Source of the DNA: Mitsuaria sp. PDC51
Lineage (GTDB): Bacteria; Pseudomonadota; Gammaproteobacteria; Burkholderiales; Burkholderiaceae_C
Assembly (NCBI RefSeq): GCF_900113225.1
Contig: NZ_FOZE01000002.1
Coordinates: 992,001 to 1,056,000 of the forward strand
DNA length: 64,000 bases
Direction of reading: 5' to 3'
A model generated the notes under the pieces. That model worked only from the letters and a program-made list of their open reading frames with translations, had not been told where the DNA came from and did no database searches. Every line of letters starts with the position of its first letter. Position 1 is the stretch's first letter. Below are positions 52,742-61,173 of this stretch, one piece after another. The translations under genes were made by a program, and so were the position numbers.

Positions 52742-52861
52742 TCAGGCGGCGTCGCGGTCGTCGGGCCGCTCGCCGCCCTTGCGTCCGGAGAACATCGTCC
52801 ACCAGACGATGAAGACGAGCAGCGCGAGCGCGCCGAGCGCCTCCAGCAAAATCACGCCCAT
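52742..52861 (-). CDS. Small membrane protein, 39 residues
   Basis: A 39-residue frame encodes MGVILLEALGALALLVFIVW followed by WTMFSGRKGGERPDDRDAA: one membrane helix with a positively charged tail. Its ATG (52861-52859) overlaps the mltA ATG (52860-52862) on the other strand by two bases. It converges on the recombinase gene, nine bases away. The helix-plus-tail design looks real, but I know no function. No good Shine-Dalgarno is visible. Confidence 0.5.
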   Translation of the reverse strand: MGVILLEALGALALLVFIVWWTMFSGRKGGERPDDRDAA

Positions 52862-54149
52862 GATTCGTGGTCCGATCCGTTGCAGAACTCGCCGCTGGAG
52901 CGCGGCGCTGGCGATTCTAGGCGTGCTCTCCGGCTGCGCCGGCCCGCAGCACGCGGTGCGCGAGCCGGGGGCTTCCCCGAAGGCGACGACCGTCGCCCCC
53001 GCCCCCACCGCCGCCACCCGGCCCGCACCGGCGCCGGTGGCGCGCGCGCCCGTCGACCCCGAGAAGCTGCTCAACGGCGAGGACGACAGCACCGGGCGCC
53101 GCGTCCTGCAGCGCGAGCGCGCCCGCTGGGTGGCGGCCGAATGGCATGAACTGCCCGGCTGGGGCCAGGACCGCGCGCTGGAATGGTGGCCGGCCTTGCT
53201 GCGCGGCTGCGAGAAGCCGATGCCGGGCTGGACCGGGGTCTGCGCGCAGGCACGCGCCTTCCGCCCGGGCGCTGACCGCGAGGCGACGGCGTGGCTGATG
53301 CGGATGCTGCAGCCTTACCGCGTCGAGTCGCCCGACGGCCAGCGCGAGGGCCTGGTGACCGGCTACTACGAGCCCGAACTGGGCGCGCGCCGCCAGGCGC
53401 AGGGCGAGTTCCGCGTGCCGCTGCTGGCGCCGCCGCAGGACCTGGCGCAGCGCAAGCCTTACGACACGCGCCAGCAGATCGAGAACAACCCGGCGCTGGC
53501 GCGCTTGAGCCTGGCCTGGGTGCAAGACCCGCTGGACGCGCTGGTGATGCAGATCCAGGGCAGCGGACGGCTGCGGGTGACCGAGCGCGACGGCAGCAGC
53601 CGCTGGGTGCGCCTGTCCTTCGCCGGGCACAACGAGCAGCCCTACCGCTCGATGGGCCAGTGGCTGATCGCGCAAGGCGAGCTGCGGCCCACCGAGGCCT
53701 CGTGGCCGGGCATCAAGGACTGGGGTCGGCGCAATCCGCAGCGGCTCAAGGAAGCGATGTGGGCGAATCCGCGCTACGTCTTCTTCCGCGAGGAGCCCCT
53801 GCCGGACCTGGCCGTGGGCCCGCGCGGCGGCCAGGGCGTGCCGCTGACGCCGGGGCGCTCGATCGCGGTGGACAAGGCCAGCATCCCGTACGGGACGCCG
53901 GTGTGGCTGGACACGACCGAGCCGCTGTCGACCACGCCGCTGCGACGGCTGGTGATGGCGCAGGACACCGGCGCCGCCATCGTCGGCGCCGTGCGGGCCG
54001 ACTACTTCTGGGGCTGGGGCGAGCTGGCCGAAGCCCAGGCGGGCCGGATGAAGCAGCCGCTGCGGCTGTGGGTGCTGTGGCCCCGCGAGGCCGGCGCGAT
54101 GGCCGGCGCCGGGGCGGCCGGGACTGCGGGCACCGTGATCGACCGCTGA
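52860..54149 (+). CDS. mltA: Membrane-bound lytic murein transglycosylase A
   Basis: MltA cleaves peptidoglycan to anhydro-muropeptides at the outer membrane. The 429 residues start with a lipoprotein signal ending LAILGVLSGC (lipobox Cys about 26) and a Pro/Ala linker. The MltA domain follows (EGLVTGYYEPELGARR, DALVMQIQGSGRL, RLSFAGHNEQPYRSMG). The C-terminal 3D domain has the catalytic Asp in AQDTGAAIVGAVRADYFWG. The ATG at 52860 places the signal peptide correctly, though it lacks a clear Shine-Dalgarno; an ATG 51 bases earlier is the alternative. Confidence 0.94.
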   Translation: MIRGPIRCRTRRWSAALAILGVLSGCAGPQHAVREPGASPKATTVAPAPTAATRPAPAPVARAPVDPEKLLNGEDDSTGRRVLQRERARWVAAEWHELPGWGQDRALEWWPALLRGCEKPMPGWTGVCAQARAFRPGADREATAWLMRMLQPYRVESPDGQREGLVTGYYEPELGARRQAQGEFRVPLLAPPQDLAQRKPYDTRQQIENNPALARLSLAWVQDPLDALVMQIQGSGRLRVTERDGSSRWVRLSFAGHNEQPYRSMGQWLIAQGELRPTEASWPGIKDWGRRNPQRLKEAMWANPRYVFFREEPLPDLAVGPRGGQGVPLTPGRSIAVDKASIPYGTPVWLDTTEPLSTTPLRRLVMAQDTGAAIVGAVRADYFWGWGELAEAQAGRMKQPLRLWVLWPREAGAMAGAGAAGTAGTVIDR

Positions 54150-54206
54150 GCCGCGCGGCTCGTCGGCGGTGCGGGGCGCTCGGTCAGCCGGGCGCCGCGG
54201 GCGGGA

Positions 54207-54488
54207 TCACTCGGTGACCTGGACGCCCTTCCAGAACGCGACGCGGTCCTTGATCTCGGCCGCCGCCTCGGACGGTTCCGGGTAATACCAAACGGCATCG
54301 GGGTTCATGTCGCCGTGAACCAGCAGGCTAAAGTAGTGCGCCTGCCCTTTCCAGGGACAGGTCGTGCGGTGGTTGCTGAAGGTGGTGAACTCGCGCTTCA
54401 GCGCGGACGCGGGGAAGTAATGGTTCCCCTCGACCACCACGGTGTCGTCGCTCTCGGCGATGACTTCGCCGTTCCAGATTGCCTTCAT
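54207..54488 (-). CDS. DUF427 family protein
   Basis: This is a compact 93-residue beta-tent protein: MKAIWNGEVIAESDDTVVVEGNHYFP, then the conserved TTCPWKGQAHYFSLLV and NPDAVWYYPEPSEAAAEIKDRVAFW. The family is widespread, cytoplasmic and of unknown function. It converges on mltA (57 bases apart) and diverges from a small hypothetical gene. Confidence 0.92.
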   Translation of the reverse strand: MKAIWNGEVIAESDDTVVVEGNHYFPASALKREFTTFSNHRTTCPWKGQAHYFSLLVHGDMNPDAVWYYPEPSEAAAEIKDRVAFWKGVQVTE

Positions 54489-54499
54489 TCCAACTCCTC

Positions 54500-54769
54500 G
54501 TGTTCAAACGCTATTTCGCCCATCGGGGCAAGGACATCTTCGTGACCGCCGGCTCCGTGCGCGACCTCGCGCCGGGCAGCTTCGGGATCTGCGCGATCGG
54601 CGGCGGCGCGGAGGGATGGTCCGTCGTCCACGTCGGCCCCGACGGCGACGCCGCCGACCTGGGCGGCGAGTACTACTTTGCCACCGCCGAGGAGGCCCTC
54701 GCTTTCCTGCGCGAACTCATCGACCTGATGATCGATGGCGGCGAGCCGGAAGGCCTGCGAGGGGAGTGA
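54500..54769 (+). CDS. Hypothetical small protein
   Basis: An acidic protein of about 89 residues without a recognised family. It reads FKRYFAHRGKDIFVTAGSVRD near the start and GGEYYFATAEEALAFLRELIDLM near the end, the latter an amphipathic helix. It has no signal or membrane segment. The start is uncertain: GTG at 54500 is used to avoid the overlap with DUF427; TTG at 54479 is also possible. Strong codon bias and composition suggest that it is real. Confidence 0.5.
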   Translation: MFKRYFAHRGKDIFVTAGSVRDLAPGSFGICAIGGGAEGWSVVHVGPDGDAADLGGEYYFATAEEALAFLRELIDLMIDGGEPEGLRGE

Positions 54770-54781
54770 GCGGCGGGCGGT

Positions 54782-54823
54782 GAGGCGATTCTTCGGGTTA
54801 ATCGCCTCAAAAATGAGGCGATT
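54782..54823. repeat. Three-arm palindromic element (GAGGCGATT)
   Basis: GAGGCGATT (54782-54790), its exact complement AATCGCCTC (54800-54808) and GAGGCGATT again (54815-54823) lie in the gap between the hypothetical gene and the GDYXXLXY gene. The middle arm can pair with either side, giving two exclusive hairpins (loops CTTCGGGTT and AAAAAT). It may act as a terminator or protein-binding site. Confidence 0.7.
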
Positions 54824-54861
54824 AGCGCGACTCGAGTCGATGCAGCACCGATCGGCGGGCG

Positions 54862-56511
54862 TCACAACGGCTTCAAGTCCTCGCCGACCACCCCCACCAG
54901 CAAGCCCTTGCCTTCGGGCGTCACGCGGAACTCGCCATACCGGGCGGGCTCCCAGCGCCGGGCCTCGCCCTCGCGGAAGAACCAGGCGTCGGACACGAAG
55001 GTCCAGCCGCCGCCCTTGGGCGTCAGCTCGAGCAACTGACTGCCGGCGGGTGGCGCCTCGCCCGGCGCGAGCAGGCGCGGCGAGTGCGCGATCCCGCGCG
55101 CATCGAGCATCACCGCGATCCGCGGCCGCTCGCCCCAGAGCAGCGGCACCTCGCGGTCGAGGCGGCTGCGCCAGTCGACACCCGGCAGCTCGTAGCTGAG
55201 CCGCATGAAATCGCCCTGCATCAGCGAACGCGGATCCACCGGCGCCAGCTTCACGAACACCGGCCGGCCCTCGGTGATCAGCCGCTCGCGACTCGCGATC
55301 GAGAGATTCACCACCACGAGCACCAGCACGCCCGCACCGACCAGGACCGCCGGCGCGCCGCGCATCGCCAGCACGGCGCGCGACGCCCCGGTCGTCGAAC
55401 CTCCCGCGGTCGGATGCCAGGCCAGCCAGCGCGCCCAGGCGGCCAGCGCCACGCCGGCCACCACCAGCGCCAGCGCCTTGTGCGCCAACGGCAGGCGCCA
55501 TTCGTAATACAGCGCGCCCAGCGCCCACACCGCCGCCACGCCAGCGAGCATGGCCAGGCGCCAGCGACGGGTCGAGACCATCAGCGCCAGCAGCAGCAGG
55601 ATGCCGCCCAGCGCCGGCATCAGCGCGGCCAGCGCCGCCAGCACGACCAGCGGCGGCAGCAGGCGGATCGCGCCGGCCGGACGCCAGCGGCGCAGCAGCC
55701 AGAACGCGCCCGCGAGCGTCAGCAGCACCGCCAGCGCCCGGCTCGCTCCGATCAGCACCCGGTGCGACGGCGTCAGCACCTCCGCCATCCCCTGCATGAG
55801 CACGCCGCCCCCCATCGGCCCGGCCGCGACGAAGGACCAGCCGGCCGCGACCGCATGGATCGCCAGCACGCTGACCCACCAGCCGCCCAGCGCCGGCTCG
55901 AGCGCCGCCGCCGCGCCCGCCGTGCGCGCCTCCCGGCCCAAACGCCGCTGCAGCAGCATCAGCAGCAGCCCCTCGGCCAGCAGCAGCGCGGCCGCGGCGA
56001 GCGACAGCCCGCCCCCGCGCTCATACCAGTCACGCGGCGCGACGCCCTCCAGCGCCAGATGCCCCAGGAAGCCCGCCAGCATCGCCATGCCGATGCCCAG
56101 CAGCGACCGCAGCCATCCCTGCTTCAGCAGCGCGATCAGCCCGGCGCCGATGAGCAGCCCGACCCAGGCGGCATCGGCCCGGGACAGGTCGCGCACGAGC
56201 CCGTAGCCCAGGCAGGCCAGGCCGGTGGGCAGGAGTGGCACCGCGGCCTGCTCCAGGAACAGCGGCGTCGAGGGCTTGCGCAGCAGCACCACCGCCAGCG
56301 CGACCAGCGCGATGCCCTCGACATACGGCATCGGCCCCTGGTCCCAGTCGCCGCCGAACAGCGTCGCGAACAGCAGCAGGAACGGCGGCACCGCCAGCCA
56401 GGCGCCCAGCGCGGTCAGCAGCACGACCGGCCAGGGCCGCGGCGTCTGCGCCTCGGCGGCGGGCGCCAGGCCTTCGGCCCGTGCGCGTTCGATCCAGTCC
56501 TGGTCGCTCAT
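54862..56511 (-). CDS. Membrane protein with GDYXXLXY domain (DUF4401-like N-terminus)
   Basis: The 549 residues have a large polytopic N-terminal part with about ten hydrophobic segments, then a periplasmic C-terminal domain. That domain contains the family motif as QGDFMRLSYEL (about 431-441), with Phe for Tyr. Stand-alone GDYXXLXY proteins are about 180 residues, so this is a fusion of the two usual neighbours. Its ATG overlaps the DUF2157 gene stop as ATGA. The function is unknown. Confidence 0.82.
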   Translation of the reverse strand: MSDQDWIERARAEGLAPAAEAQTPRPWPVVLLTALGAWLAVPPFLLLFATLFGGDWDQGPMPYVEGIALVALAVVLLRKPSTPLFLEQAAVPLLPTGLACLGYGLVRDLSRADAAWVGLLIGAGLIALLKQGWLRSLLGIGMAMLAGFLGHLALEGVAPRDWYERGGGLSLAAAALLLAEGLLLMLLQRRLGREARTAGAAAALEPALGGWWVSVLAIHAVAAGWSFVAAGPMGGGVLMQGMAEVLTPSHRVLIGASRALAVLLTLAGAFWLLRRWRPAGAIRLLPPLVVLAALAALMPALGGILLLLALMVSTRRWRLAMLAGVAAVWALGALYYEWRLPLAHKALALVVAGVALAAWARWLAWHPTAGGSTTGASRAVLAMRGAPAVLVGAGVLVLVVVNLSIASRERLITEGRPVFVKLAPVDPRSLMQGDFMRLSYELPGVDWRSRLDREVPLLWGERPRIAVMLDARGIAHSPRLLAPGEAPPAGSQLLELTPKGGGWTFVSDAWFFREGEARRWEPARYGEFRVTPEGKGLLVGVVGEDLKPL

Positions 56512-57458
56512 GCCCGGACCTCCACGGCGCGCACGCGCCGCATGATCAGGCTCACGCTGACCGCCAGCAGGCCGCAGGCGACCAGGCCGATCAGGAACAG
56601 GCCGCCCAGGTCGCCCTTGGCGTCGTAGACCAAGCGGGTCAGCCCTGCCACCAGCAGCGTGTCCACCGCGAGCGCCAGCGCGCTGAGCGCATAGACCTCG
56701 GCGCGGCGCCAGGCCAGCACCAGCCCGATGCCCATCACACCCAGGCCGAGGAAATACTGCGGCGCGACATGCCGCGCGAAGAGCCCGCCCAGCGCGGTCG
56801 CCGAGACCGCGATCACCGAGGCCAGCACCGCCAGCCGCCAGGCCCAGGGCTGGGACGCCGCCGACGGCCGCAGCGCCAGCCCCGCGCACAGCGCGCCGTA
56901 GGCGACGAAGCCCAGCGCATGCACCGGCACCGTCGAGCCGTCGAAACGCCAGCCGTGCCCGCCGAAGGTTTCCATCCAGAGCCCGATCCCCGTGGCGACG
57001 ACCAGCGCCCAGGGCGTCCACACCAGGTCCGAGCGCGCCGCCCACGCGATCGGCAGTCCGAACGCGGCCCACAGCGCGAACAGCTGGTAGGTGTCCGCGC
57101 CGGTCTGGTAGGTCTGGCCGAAGTAGGCCAGCAGGCCGCCCAGCGTCAGGAAGGCCACCAGCGCCAGCGGCGCCCGCCAGGCCGCCAGCAGCGCCGCCGC
57201 GACCAGGCTGACCGCCGTCACCGCCTCGAGCAGCCCGAAACGCATCGCGCGGCCGAAGTCGTCCCAGTTCGCCGCCACCCACAGGATCAGCCCGAAGCCG
57301 ATCAACCCCGCCGCCAGCGCGCCCGCGCCCAGGCGCAGCGGCGTCCACAGGTCGCGTGGCGGATCATCGAGGCCGCTGAGCGCCCGCAAGCGGCGTGCGC
57401 TGCTCGCATCCAGGCCCTGGCGGGCCGTCCATTGGTACAACTGCTCGTGCAGACTCAC
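56508..57458 (-). CDS. DUF2157 membrane protein
   Basis: The 316 residues start with a short soluble segment (MSLHEQLYQWTARQGLDASSARRLRALSG), followed by about nine membrane helices beginning LGAGALAAGLIGFGLILWVAANW, the DUF2157 signature. It is translationally coupled to the GDYXXLXY gene by an ATGA overlap. The two usually occur together and probably form one membrane complex of unknown role. Confidence 0.85.
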   Translation of the reverse strand: MSLHEQLYQWTARQGLDASSARRLRALSGLDDPPRDLWTPLRLGAGALAAGLIGFGLILWVAANWDDFGRAMRFGLLEAVTAVSLVAAALLAAWRAPLALVAFLTLGGLLAYFGQTYQTGADTYQLFALWAAFGLPIAWAARSDLVWTPWALVVATGIGLWMETFGGHGWRFDGSTVPVHALGFVAYGALCAGLALRPSAASQPWAWRLAVLASVIAVSATALGGLFARHVAPQYFLGLGVMGIGLVLAWRRAEVYALSALALAVDTLLVAGLTRLVYDAKGDLGGLFLIGLVACGLLAVSVSLIMRRVRAVEVRA

Positions 57459-57562
57459 AGGGTCCTCCCTCAGGATGCGACCGCCCGCAGGGATCGCTCG
57501 TGGTGTTCTTCGAGGGAGTCGATTCTTCCTTCCATCCTCCGTTCTTGCACTGGGAGTTCCAC

Positions 57563-58234
57563 ATGGGACAGATGATCGAATTCGACCGCCCCGACGGCGG
57601 ACGCACCGCCGGCTACCTGGCCAGCGCCGGCGACGGCGCGCCGGGCATGATCCTCATCCAGGAGTGGTGGGGGCTCAAGCCCCACATCAAGGACATCGCC
57701 GAGCGCCTGGCCTCCGCCGGCATCACGACGCTCGCGCCCGACCTCTACCGCGGCCGCCTGGCCGCGGATGCCGACGAGGCCAGCCACATGATGAACGGCC
57801 TGGACTTCGCCGACGCCACGACGCAGGACCTGCAGGGCGCGCTGGACCACCTGCGCGAACACCTGGGCTGCGGCGAGGTCGGCGTGATGGGCTTCTGCAT
57901 GGGCGGCGCGCTGACGATCGCGGCCGGCGTGCACGTCAAGGACCTGCAGGCGGCGGTCTGCTTCTACGGCATCCCGCCCACCGAGTTCGCCGATCCGGCG
58001 CAGATCGAGGCACCCTTCCTCGGCCACTTCGCGACGCGCGACGACTGGTGCACGCCGGAGAAGGTCGATGCGCTCGAGGCGCGCATGCAGGCCGCCGGCC
58101 GGCAGCCTGTCATCCACCGCTACGTCGCCGACCACGCGTTCTTCAACAAGACGCGCCCCGAGGTCTACGACGAGGCGGCGGCCGAACTGGCCTGGTCGCG
58201 CACGCTGGACTTCCTGAAGCGACACCTCGCCTGA
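57563..58234 (+). CDS. Dienelactone hydrolase family protein
   Basis: The 223-residue alpha/beta hydrolase has the oxyanion-region Glu in ILIQEWWGLKPHI and the Cys nucleophile elbow GFCMGGALT. The Asp is in ATRDDWCTPE and the His in VADHAFFN, the complete Cys-Asp-His triad of the family. No aromatic catabolism genes are nearby, so true dienelactone activity is uncertain. The ATG at 57563 has TGGGAG upstream; longer frames overlap the divergent DUF2157 gene. Confidence 0.9.
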   Translation: MGQMIEFDRPDGGRTAGYLASAGDGAPGMILIQEWWGLKPHIKDIAERLASAGITTLAPDLYRGRLAADADEASHMMNGLDFADATTQDLQGALDHLREHLGCGEVGVMGFCMGGALTIAAGVHVKDLQAAVCFYGIPPTEFADPAQIEAPFLGHFATRDDWCTPEKVDALEARMQAAGRQPVIHRYVADHAFFNKTRPEVYDEAAAELAWSRTLDFLKRHLA

Positions 58235-58299
58235 CCCGACGCCGTCCGCCGGGCCTCCGCCCTGGCGCCCGCCGGTCCCCTCACCTCACGCCATCGCCC

Positions 58300-59805
58300 A
58301 TGCGCCGTCCTCTTCTTCTGGTTCGTCTGGTTCGCCCGGTCTCCCTCGCCGCCGCCGGTGCCCTGATCGCCGCGTCCGCCGCCGCGCAGACCACGCCGGC
58401 GTCCGGACCGGCGACGGCCACGGCGCGCGCCGTCTCGGAGACCGCCCCGCCGCCGCCCGATCCGCGCGTGGCGCCGATGCTCGCGGACATCTCCGCCGAG
58501 CGCATCGAGCAGACGATCCGCAAGCTCGCCGCCTTCGGCACGCGCCACACGGCGTCGGACACGACCAGCGACACGCGCGGCATCGGCGCCGCGCGACGCT
58601 GGATTGAGCGCCAGCTCAAGGACTGCGGCGAGAAGACCGGCGGGCGGCTGCAAGTCACGATGGACGCCTTCATCGAGCCGGCCGGCAATCGGCTGTCGGC
58701 GCCCACCGAGCTGGTGAACGTCGTGGCCACGCTGCCCGGCGCGTCGGCCGGCACGCCGCGCGAGCGGGTGCTGGTCGTCAGCGGCCATTACGACTCGCGC
58801 AACAGCGACGTCATGGATGCGCAGGGCGAGGCGCCGGGCGCCAACGACGACGCCTCCGGCACCGCGGCCGTCATGGAGATGGCCTGCGCCGCGGCGAAGC
58901 AGCGTTTCGACGCGACGCTCGTGTTCATGGCGGTGCCCGGCGAGGAGCAGGGCCTGCTCGGCGCGCGGCATTGGGCGCGGCGGGCCCGGGCGCAGGGCCT
59001 GAACGTCGAGGGCATGATCACCAACGACATCATCGGCAGCTCCCGCGGCGACAAGGGCGAGCACGATCCCAAGCGGCTGCGCCTGTTCGCGGATGGTTTC
59101 GATCCCTTGCTGCGCCTGCTGGTGAACGCGAACGCCAACAGCCCCGCCAACGAGGACGAGGTCAAGACCAACGCGGCGATTCGCGAGCAGCTGCAGCCGC
59201 TGGCGATGGCCGGCGGCGGCGAGGACCTGCCGACGCAGCAGTTCGGCCGCCACCTCAAGGCCGAGGGCGAGCGCTACCTGCCCGGCTTCCGCATCGACCT
59301 GATCCAGCGCCGGGACCGCTACCTGCGCGGCGGCGACCACCTGCCCTTCCTGGAGCGCGGCTACGCGGCGGTGCGTTTCTCCGAGCCCTTCGAGGATTTC
59401 CGCCACCAGCACCAGAACCTGCGTACCGAGCAGGGGGTGGTCTACGGCGACCTGCCGGAATTCGTCGACTTCGCCTACGTGGCCGATGTGGCGCGGATCA
59501 ACCTCGCCGGCCTGGCGACCCTGGCCTGGGCGCCCGCGCCGGTCAAGAGCGCGCGCATCGACGCGCGCGAGCTGACCAACGACACGACGCTGCTGTGGAC
59601 CGCCAGCACCGATCCGGAGCTGGCGGGTTACCGCGTCGTCTGGCGCCGCAGCGAGTCGCAGGCCTGGGAGGGCGCCAAGGACGTCGGCAAGGTCACGACG
59701 GTCACGCTGCCGCTGTCCAAGGACAACCTGATCTTCGGCGTGCAGGCGGTATCCCGATCCGGCCACGCGAGCCTGGCGAGTTATCCGCTGCCGCTGGCGC
59801 GCTGA
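58300..59805 (+). CDS. Secreted M28-family metallopeptidase
   Basis: The 501 residues have a signal peptide (MRRPLLLVRLVRPVSLAAAG...AAAQ). The M28 aminopeptidase domain has zinc ligands in VVSGHYDSRNS, GANDDASGTA, the catalytic Glu pair in AVPGEEQGLLG, and GGDHLPFLERGYA. A C-terminal fibronectin-like domain (about 410-501; TLLWTASTDPELAGYRVVWRR) follows. It probably removes amino acids from peptides outside the inner membrane. It starts 65 bases after the dienelactone hydrolase gene and may be co-transcribed. Confidence 0.92.
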   Translation: MRRPLLLVRLVRPVSLAAAGALIAASAAAQTTPASGPATATARAVSETAPPPPDPRVAPMLADISAERIEQTIRKLAAFGTRHTASDTTSDTRGIGAARRWIERQLKDCGEKTGGRLQVTMDAFIEPAGNRLSAPTELVNVVATLPGASAGTPRERVLVVSGHYDSRNSDVMDAQGEAPGANDDASGTAAVMEMACAAAKQRFDATLVFMAVPGEEQGLLGARHWARRARAQGLNVEGMITNDIIGSSRGDKGEHDPKRLRLFADGFDPLLRLLVNANANSPANEDEVKTNAAIREQLQPLAMAGGGEDLPTQQFGRHLKAEGERYLPGFRIDLIQRRDRYLRGGDHLPFLERGYAAVRFSEPFEDFRHQHQNLRTEQGVVYGDLPEFVDFAYVADVARINLAGLATLAWAPAPVKSARIDARELTNDTTLLWTASTDPELAGYRVVWRRSESQAWEGAKDVGKVTTVTLPLSKDNLIFGVQAVSRSGHASLASYPLPLAR

Positions 59806-59819
59806 GGCGTCGTTTCACG

Positions 59820-60380
59820 TCAGCCCTCCGGTCCGGCGGGCCGGGTGGGACAAGCCGCCTCCGCCCATCGACGGATCGTGGCGCGGAGCCGTCGTTCTGC
59901 CTGGGCATCCAGGTCCATGCGCTCCGTCAATCGCAACGCGTCTTCCGGCAGGACGTAACCCTGTGCCAGCAGCGCCATGCAGAACTCCCGGTCCTTGTCG
60001 CGCCCCGCGACCGCCTTGGCAAGGAACAGGTCCACGACACCCAGACAGTAGCCGACCCGATCGTTGGTATTGCCGTTCTGCACGCGGCGCACACGCGTCA
60101 TCCAATCATCAGGAAGCACTGCCGTTTCCGGCCCGACGCCCTGGGCGTAGTAGCCGTAGGTATCGTGGAAGCGGGAGCCTTCACCGATCGCGCCATCGAT
60201 CCGATCAGCCAATTGCGGCGCGCGCAATGGATAGATGTCCGCCTCCATGGAGACGGTGAAGACGGCATCGGGGTGGGCCTCGGTGCCGAGGATGGCCTGA
60301 CTGCCCAGGATCACGAATTCGTATTGGTCCGTGATGTCGCCGCTGGCGCGGATGATGTGCTCGAGTTCCTGACGCTTCAA
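59820..60380 (-). CDS. DUF6036-type nucleotidyltransferase, toxin-like
   Basis: The 186-residue protein has a minimal nucleotidyltransferase core: VILGSQAILG (Gly26-Ser27) followed by SMEADIYPL (Glu46, Asp48), as in DUF6036/AbiEii-like proteins. The start is TTG at 60380, overlapping the HTH gene stop as TTGA, so it is made by translational coupling. Antitoxin-first order with overlap is typical of toxin-antitoxin pairs. Toxicity is inferred, not visible. Confidence 0.72.
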   Translation of the reverse strand: MKRQELEHIIRASGDITDQYEFVILGSQAILGTEAHPDAVFTVSMEADIYPLRAPQLADRIDGAIGEGSRFHDTYGYYAQGVGPETAVLPDDWMTRVRRVQNGNTNDRVGYCLGVVDLFLAKAVAGRDKDREFCMALLAQGYVLPEDALRLTERMDLDAQAERRLRATIRRWAEAACPTRPAGPEG

Positions 60381-61072
60381 GATGTCTGTCCTGGCCCGTC
60401 CGGCGGAGTGCCGGAATCCGGGCCAAGCATGACGCCTGTCTTCAGTTGATTCACCTGCCTCAAGATGTGTTGTCGCACCTCATCCGGGAGGACCGTGACC
60501 AGCGGCGATGCCTGCCGCAACTGCTGCGCCCGGCGCGACACGCCAAGCACTTTGCGCCAGCTCCCGGCGCGCAGGATGTCCTGCCATTCCCGCCACAGCG
60601 GCGCCGATCTGGCATCCCCCGCCGCCAGCCAGCGCTCGACGGTGGCCTCGGCGCGATGCACGAGCGACGGATCGGCCTTGACTCGCCGCACCGCCTCTTC
60701 ATGCAAGGCGAGGCTCTGCAGATCCTGAAGTCGATGTTGCGTCTCCCGGGCCGATACCAGCACGCGCACCACCGGCGCGTCGCGCCGCGATCTCGCAGCA
60801 GCCGAATCCGCCGGCGGCGGCTGCAACGAGTCGCCAGCCAGCAAGGCAAGTTCAGCGCTCACGCCCAAGACGGACATCACGCGCAGGTAGCTCCCGATGG
60901 AAGGCGCAGGATCGCCCGACTCCACCGCCCTCAGCGTGTTTCGAGTGATGCCGACTTTCGCAGCCATGTCCACTGTGCCCAGTCCCTGCGACTTGCGCAG
61001 ACGGCGCAGTCGCTCACCAAGCTGCAACAGCAGCTGGCGATCCAGCACGGAAATGACGGAGGCGCTGCTCAT
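60377..61072 (-). CDS. XRE-family HTH protein, antitoxin-like
   Basis: The 231-residue protein has an N-terminal Cro/CI-type HTH (about 12-72; LGTVDMAAKVGITRNTLRAVESG) and a longer C-terminal helical part (about 95-225) without a known fold. It is the first gene of the pair. The promoter region is AT-rich relative to its surroundings and carries a perfect inverted repeat (61104-61123), which fits autoregulation. Confidence 0.82.
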   Translation of the reverse strand: MSSASVISVLDRQLLLQLGERLRRLRKSQGLGTVDMAAKVGITRNTLRAVESGDPAPSIGSYLRVMSVLGVSAELALLAGDSLQPPPADSAAARSRRDAPVVRVLVSARETQHRLQDLQSLALHEEAVRRVKADPSLVHRAEATVERWLAAGDARSAPLWREWQDILRAGSWRKVLGVSRRAQQLRQASPLVTVLPDEVRQHILRQVNQLKTGVMLGPDSGTPPDGPGQTS

Positions 61073-61103
61073 GTGGTCAGCATATTAATCAAAAAGCTTC
61101 GTT

Positions 61104-61123
61104 TTGGTCATTTTGTTGACCAA
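61104..61123. promoter_or_regulatory. Operator-like inverted repeat before the HTH/nucleotidyltransferase pair
   Basis: TTGGTCA-TTTTGT-TGACCAA is a perfect 7-base dyad 32 bases upstream of the HTH gene ATG, in an AT-rich stretch that also contains TTAAT-like promoter words. Autorepression by the HTH protein is the simple reading. Confidence 0.6.
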
Positions 61124-61173
61124 CGGCGCCTTTTCGGTTTTTGACTACCGGGCCCCGTGCCCGCCTCCGGCGA

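Noticed and set aside
54270..54300. A further GlcNAc operator copy (TAATACCAAACGGCATCGG) within DUF427
   Set aside because: Only the first half-word matches; the second half (RCCAA) is absent and it is inside a coding region.
57475..59805. A fused dienelactone hydrolase-peptidase reading of 776 codons
   Set aside because: The first half is out of frame with the hydrolase; the peptidase has its own signal peptide at 58300.
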